From positions 5,242,645-5,306,644 of the forward strand of contig CP137686.1 of the NCBI GenBank assembly GCA_037976565.1: 64,000 nt of DNA. Reading direction: 5' to 3'. The stretch comes from Mesocentrotus franciscanus (Eukaryota > Echinodermata > Echinoidea > Camarodonta > Strongylocentrotidae). The position numbers were made by a program, and so were the translations under genes. The notes under the pieces are model-generated. The model was not told where the DNA came from and searched no databases. It saw nothing but the letters and a program-made list of their open reading frames with translations. Each line of letters starts with the position of its first letter. Position 1 is the first letter of the stretch. This document shows positions 59,017 through 64,000 of the stretch, in pieces.

Positions 59017-61373
59017 GTAAGTATCTTTTAGTAATCTATTACATTTTATTTTGTTCCATCTCTCTTGGCTTCTGAAAAAGGATGAGATTAATTTTAACTT
59101 TTAAATATATCTTTACGATTCTTTAAATTGTTCCAAACTTAGAAAATATGTATGGTTTGAAAATCGAAAGTCTAAAATGAAAGAGATAACCAAGTTTTAA
59201 AGTTATGGAAAGACGAACAAAAAAGATTTGTTTAAAAGAAGAAGAAACGAAGAGCACTGACTACTATCTACAGAGCGCAAATCAATCATCTCATTAGACA
59301 GCATAACAGATCAAATAGAAGTTAATTACACCAAAGTAGCAGTACAGGAAAAAAAAACAAATCCAGGAAAACTGTCAACAATAAGTAATAATAACTCAGG
59401 GTGAAGTAAATGAGTTCACATTGTTCTGATTGTTACTTAACTTATTTTACCTACTTCTACATAGCACAAATCAAGCATCTCATTAGAAAACCCCCAAAAC
59501 GGTCAAATAGAAGTTAATTGCATGAAAGTAGCAGTACAGGAAATAAAAAGTCCAGGAAAACTGTCATTATTGAGTAAAATTAACTTTTAGTAATATATCT
59601 TGCTTTAATTTAACAAAATGTTAAGATTGTGTCATCCTCTTTAAACAGTGGTAGATTTTCTAATATTCCTTGTATGCATGCTATTGATAAATAGACTTGA
59701 ATTTGTAGCAAAGTCTATCTTAAGTTTATACGTGCATGATGTTTACTGAATTCATACAAAATATTTTCATTTGTAAAGCTGCATCTTCGCTCTTGCATGA
59801 TACTTTTAAATAGGTTACTGTTTATTTCAAACTAACATCTATCCAAGGGCTTTATATTTTACTTGTGTATTCGTATGGTTTTGTGACGAGATCGAAATTT
59901 GTTTGCTCTCGAGGTTGTTTGGCGTTAAAATGTAAGAACAGTATTTTTGTTATAGTATCAGTGATACATTTTTTTTTGAGAAACCTTACGTTACTGGGTG
60001 AATTCCATTTGTGAAATTTAAAAAAGTGTAAGTGCTTCATGAATGCTTGTGTATTGAGCTATCTTGCCTGTTTTACATGAAGGAATATTTCATGTTACAT
60101 AATAAAGTTTTTGGAAATTCGAATGTTTGAGCTGTGGAGAAACGAGTTTTATTTTGTGACGAAGCCCTTACCAAAACTAAAACTTGATGTAACTTTTGAA
60201 CTCAAACCCTGCTAAATGTGTTTAAGGAACAGTGTACTACCATTCATACTTGAGTTTGATTCAATCGAATGAAAAAGTAAAACATTTACTCATACACAGA
60301 GAGAATTCTAATTTTTTTCACAACTTGAATCATACAAATCATTCATTTAATGAATATCCTTATTCATCTTTTGATAGATGGCCTTACTCAGATCACACTA
60401 ATCATATTTTAATAAAATCTCCTTCTTCTTTTGAAATCAACTTAACTCAATTAATCCAAATCACGATTTTAGAATCTTTCCTTCTTCCTATTTTAGCCAA
60501 CTTTCCACTATAAATCATTACATCACACGTACAAAAACATTTTCTTCTCTGTCCTTTAATTGGCAGATATTAGTTTGAAACGTTTCCTTCTTCGTATTTT
60601 CATTTTCTGAAATCGTACCAATTCTACGTTTGAAGCTATTGTCTTTTTCGTATTCTTATCACTCAAATAATGCAAACCATAATGAATGACGTTTTCTTAT
60701 TCGACTGTTCTTTTTACCCATTCCATGCAATTCAAACTTGAAAAAAACATTACTTTTTTTTGTTGGTCTTTTCAATTCATTCCAATTTCAATTCTATCAT
60801 AAATAAAATATTTGCTCCTTTTCGGTTTACATATCACTTCACTCAAATCATATACAAATCAGAAACGTTTTCTTCTTCGTCTTTTCTTACTTTACTCATC
60901 AAATCTTACATTTTTTATGCATGAATCATTTCTCTTTTTCGTCTTTTCACTTCACTCGAATCAACCAAATTACACGTTTGAAATATATTTCGTTTTCCTT
61001 CTTTTCAAGCATCACTCTAATTCAAATCATTCAATCACAATACGTTTGAAAACAATTCTTCACCTTTTTTTCATAACTCACGTTGCCATTATTGCTAAGA
61101 TCTTCTCCTTCATCTTTGAACATTCATACCCCCATGCAGGTCGGACGTTACCAAACCCCGTCCCGTGCAAGGTGTGCGGCGATAAAAGCTACGGCAAGCA
61201 CTACGGCGTCTACTGCTGCGACGGCTGTAGCTGCTTCTTCAAGCGAAGCATCAGAAGGAATATGCGCTACACGTGCATTGGCAAGGGCAACTGCTTGGTG
61301 GACAAGGCGAGGAGAAACTGGTGTCCATACTGCCGGCTCAAGAAATGCTTTGCGGTTAATATGAATAAGTCAG
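59013..61373 (+). CDS. Nuclear receptor, NR2E-like: start codon and DNA-binding domain (5' part of gene)
   Basis: This gene encodes a ligand-type zinc-finger transcription factor acting in the nucleus. Coding exon 1 is 59013-59016 (ATG plus G, then GTAAGT). Exon 2 is 61140-61373. Joined, they give 79 residues starting [18 protein letters not shown]. Zinc finger 1 uses Cys11, 14, 28 and 31; finger 2 uses Cys47, 53, 63 and 66. The P-box is CDGCSC, where most receptors have CxGCxG, followed by FFKRSIRRN. The end [14 protein letters not shown] and the start at the second residue before the DBD resemble invertebrate NR2E receptors (tailless/PNR/Hr83-like). The donor GTGAGT after phase 1 shows that the gene continues. 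No further exon was found to 64000, so the ligand-binding domain is outside. The subfamily is judged from memory. Confidence 0.92.
59250..59580. repeat. ~185-bp imperfect direct duplication in receptor intron 1
   Basis: CAAATAGAAGTTAATT, AAGTAGCAGTACAGGAAA and TCCAGGAAAACTGTCA occur in order at 59310-59380 and again at 59500-59565. Both copies are preceded by AATCA.(T/G)CATCTCATTAGA. It is non-coding. Confidence 0.85.
61140..61373 (+). CDS. Nuclear receptor exon 2 (complete DNA-binding domain)
   Basis: This 234-base exon is bounded by CCCATGCAG and GTGAGT and encodes both zinc fingers in one piece. It is GC-rich (CTACTGCTGCGACGGCTGTA) in an AT-rich setting, as expected for a conserved exon. 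The following frame to 61525 has no receptor features. Confidence 0.96.
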
Positions 61374-64000
61374 GTGAGTTTAATAGATTGAATTCTCTTC
61401 TGAAATATGGTACAAAAAACACAATCGCAAAGACGTTCGAAAAAGTCAACTCAAGCGCCATTTCAAACCCCGTTGTACATTTACGTTCCATAGAAATTGT
61501 GTTTGGATTGCGTAGCAATCATTGAAATGTGTGCGCAAATCGTTACCTGATAGACAAGGCTATTAAAATTGTCTTTTAAAATTCCTTGAAAGTTTAAGCA
61601 ATCGTTTTCAATATGTTTGAGAATGGCAACTTCATAATCTGTTTGCCATGTCTGCTGTAGGAGAAGGCAATGTCACACTTTATCCTCTTTCGCTACATTT
61701 TGATTTTGACAAGGTCATAATTCTACCATGTTATTCATGTAATTCGTATACATTCATTATTTCAAGAAGTAAAACTATTTTCATGATTGAAATGATAAAA
61801 AACCTTTTTCGTGTCAATATCTTGAAGTTGCCAGGCTTTGTATACACTTTGTTACAAAATAACAACAATTGAAAACTCAGATTTTACACTTAATTCAAGC
61901 CTAAATATGAAAATTGCATTCAATTATCGATAATATACGTTTCATGTTGTATCATGAACGGGGAGTGTTTTAAAGGAGACTCAAATTGTTCTTATCATAA
62001 GTCAGTTTATCGGTAAGAGTATCAGCCAATGATATTTACAGTTGTTGGTTCTTCGTCTATGTCTTAGCTTTTTGGCTTGTATCCCCTTACCTCGGAATCT
62101 CCATCTATTTTTTCAACAATTCTAACCATTCTACTACGTTAGTCATTGGTAGTTCTAAGATTAAAGGTGTTTAGATCAACTATCATTTAAATAGCTCTTT
62201 TTTCTATATTCAACTTACCAGTGATGCGGACAATGTGCATTCATGCTAGAAATTATAATTAATTTTTAATTAATTCAAAGTGACATTTATTTTCTTCCTT
62301 TTTAAATATAAAATTACTCAAATAATAAAATTATACATAGTGACAGAAATCATTTCGAAGAGTACATTAACACAAGGAAGAAGGCATAAATCCACTAAGC
62401 ATGGGCGTGTGTCGGATAAGCCTACATAACAGAATATAATCTCAAATAAAATGTAAGATTGCGAAACTTGACAATCTTTTATAACGTTACCGAGTGACAT
62501 GCTATCGATTAGATCAGCCAATAGTACAAATATGGGAATTTATGTTTTTTAAGCTGTGAAAATTTTCCGCCAATACTCAAGAACTTCAATTGATCTTGAA
62601 ATTTTTGCGACTGATGGGAATTTTCATTAAATATCGATACCTATTGGTCGTCTGACAAATATGAGTTTTGCTTTCAAAATTCGCACGCGCGAATGAAAAA
62701 CATTTACTAGGTCTGTCGTATTCATACTCGGGCTTCATGGTTTTTTTTTATTAGTGGCGTTTCGCTCAGCTATTGTGTTAAGTACCAAGAACGTTTCGCT
62801 TAGAGCGAGTATCTTATGAAAACATACACTGTTTACCCAGACGTTATGTATATTTTGGTGTTAGAGCAATTCTAGTTGGCTTAATCATCAGTTTAGAAGA
62901 AAGAACAGATTTCAAAACATTGTTGCATTTATCTTCTCGAATGATAAGCAATAAAGGAAGATCATTCGATTCAGTGTTGAACAAAACATCAGGATGGATT
63001 AGTTCTATGACACAATCATCCACCGTGGGGTTATGGTTCAGACACCTTCCTTAGACGTGGTCCTTTGATTCTATTTGATATGGTTATTTTCTTTGTTATC
63101 CCTTTTGATATTCAACCCCAGTCTTGCCAGCGAAAAAGAATAATACAATTTAAAGAGAGCCCAATACTGCTTCTTGAACCCTATCCGATTATTTTTCCTC
63201 CTCATTCTTTCCCTTCTTTCTTCTACCTTGACTGATACCCATTCTTCTATAAAGAAAGGTTCCTATTCTGTTAGTTTCACTTATAATAGTTTCTAAGAAA
63301 TGGCATCACTCTAAAGGGTGTATCATCATTGACAGTTATCGTAGTGATGTTGTTTTAGTAACCGTAAGATGTCCCAAATCCAGCAAAAACAATTAAGAAT
63401 TAGTACTCTTTGTTCAGGTCAGTTAGTCATCTGATTATTACCTCCATCATCATGCAATCCTCCGCAAGCTTACATTTGAACTTGCAGGAAGATTGTTCAA
63501 GTGTGATTGATCAATGCGGAAGCAAGATGAATGTGCAACGCCCGCCTCAAAAAGTCATCCCGTTACCATGACAACGTACTCCGAACATAGTCGCAGTCAT
63601 CATGCTCTCTCATTATGCCAAACACTGGAGCCTGTCCTACTAAATCTAACACTGACTGGTCCTATAGAACCTTGATGTTCTGTTCCTTGACGCTTGATAC
63701 TAATAGATTTCCATGTTATTGCAGGGATTTTGACTTAGTTCTTGCTCACAATGCTGCTGAACAATGCCCCAATTTTACCCAGCACACGACCCTAACAAGA
63801 GCGTACATTGCGCCCTGACTCTTGCTTAAACAGTCGGTACTACAAACCAAAGTCAAATGGGTAACAAGAAACGATTCTTTTCTTCCCAAACTTGTGCGAG
63901 GTCCTCCGTCACCAGAAGACTATTTTGTGAAGGGTGCGACTTACACGTGGTGGGTACACAATAGATCTTAAGAGTTTTAAAGAGATCCCCTTTTACGCTC
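61374..64000. other. Nuclear receptor intron 2 (partial)
   Basis: This is AT-rich DNA with no exon I could support. Several AG acceptors (for example near 61660 and 63724) were tested for a continuation such as AVQ.ERGPR and gave unrelated or stopped frames. It is therefore taken as intron running past the window. Confidence 0.55.

Noticed and set aside
61648..61872. Frame after an AG (GEGNVTLYPLSLHFDFDK) tested as receptor exon 3
   Set aside because: Phase fits but the sequence has no similarity to the receptor hinge (AVQ.ERGPR expected).
1..64000. CRISPR arrays, operons, ribosome binding sites, phage or plasmid features
   Set aside because: None seen; the tandem repeats lack regular spacers and all supported genes have spliceosomal introns.

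Overview
The window reads as nuclear DNA of a marine deuterostome, most likely a sea urchin or close echinoderm relative. This is inferred from four things: split genes with GT-AG introns, families shared with animals, a foldback transposon of the type known from sea urchins (TU elements), and very abundant (GA)n and (ATG)n tracts with tRNA-derived SINEs. There is no prokaryotic gene organisation. The base composition is AT-rich and coding DNA is well under 5 percent. A 500-base run of N (49626-50125) marks an assembly gap.

Region 1 (3.8-18.6 kb, minus strand) holds a complete gene for the TFIIF beta subunit (GTF2F2, RAP30). It has seven coding exons with consistent phases and 247 codons. Its introns carry nested repeats: a pogo-like fragment, a MITE built round six 157-bp tandem copies ending 26 bp from a splice donor, a SINE, a repeat rich in TGACCT half-sites, and in intron 1 a decayed LINE split by a 4.8-kb foldback element with arms of about 1.7 kb.

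Region 2 (21.8-25.9 kb, minus strand) holds a complete arylacetamide deacetylase / neutral cholesterol ester hydrolase-like gene. It has four exons, 419 codons and an intact Ser-Asp-His triad. Intron 2 holds a second LINE fragment.

Region 3 (26-58.7 kb) is mostly non-coding. It contains MITEs, SINEs, microsatellites, several GC-richer islands that could be regulatory, and a few exon-like segments I could not identify. At 51.2-54.8 kb lies an intronless, frameshifted copy of death-associated protein 1 (DAP), which looks like a retrocopy, beside a 30-bp remnant matching the histone H3 tail. A possible 7SL (SRP) RNA-like segment lies at 47.7 kb.

Region 4 (58.7-64 kb, plus strand) is the 5' end of a nuclear receptor gene that resembles the NR2E group. 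It has a TATA box and an initiator spaced 29 bp apart, a tiny first coding exon (ATG plus one base), and a second exon carrying the whole DNA-binding domain. The ligand-binding domain lies beyond the window. The three main genes do not form a pathway: one is general transcription machinery, one a membrane-bound lipid esterase, and one a probable developmental transcription factor. No new multi-gene system was found. The most unusual items are the nested foldback element, the receptor's CDGCSC P-box, the 7SL-like segment and the DAP/H3 remnants.
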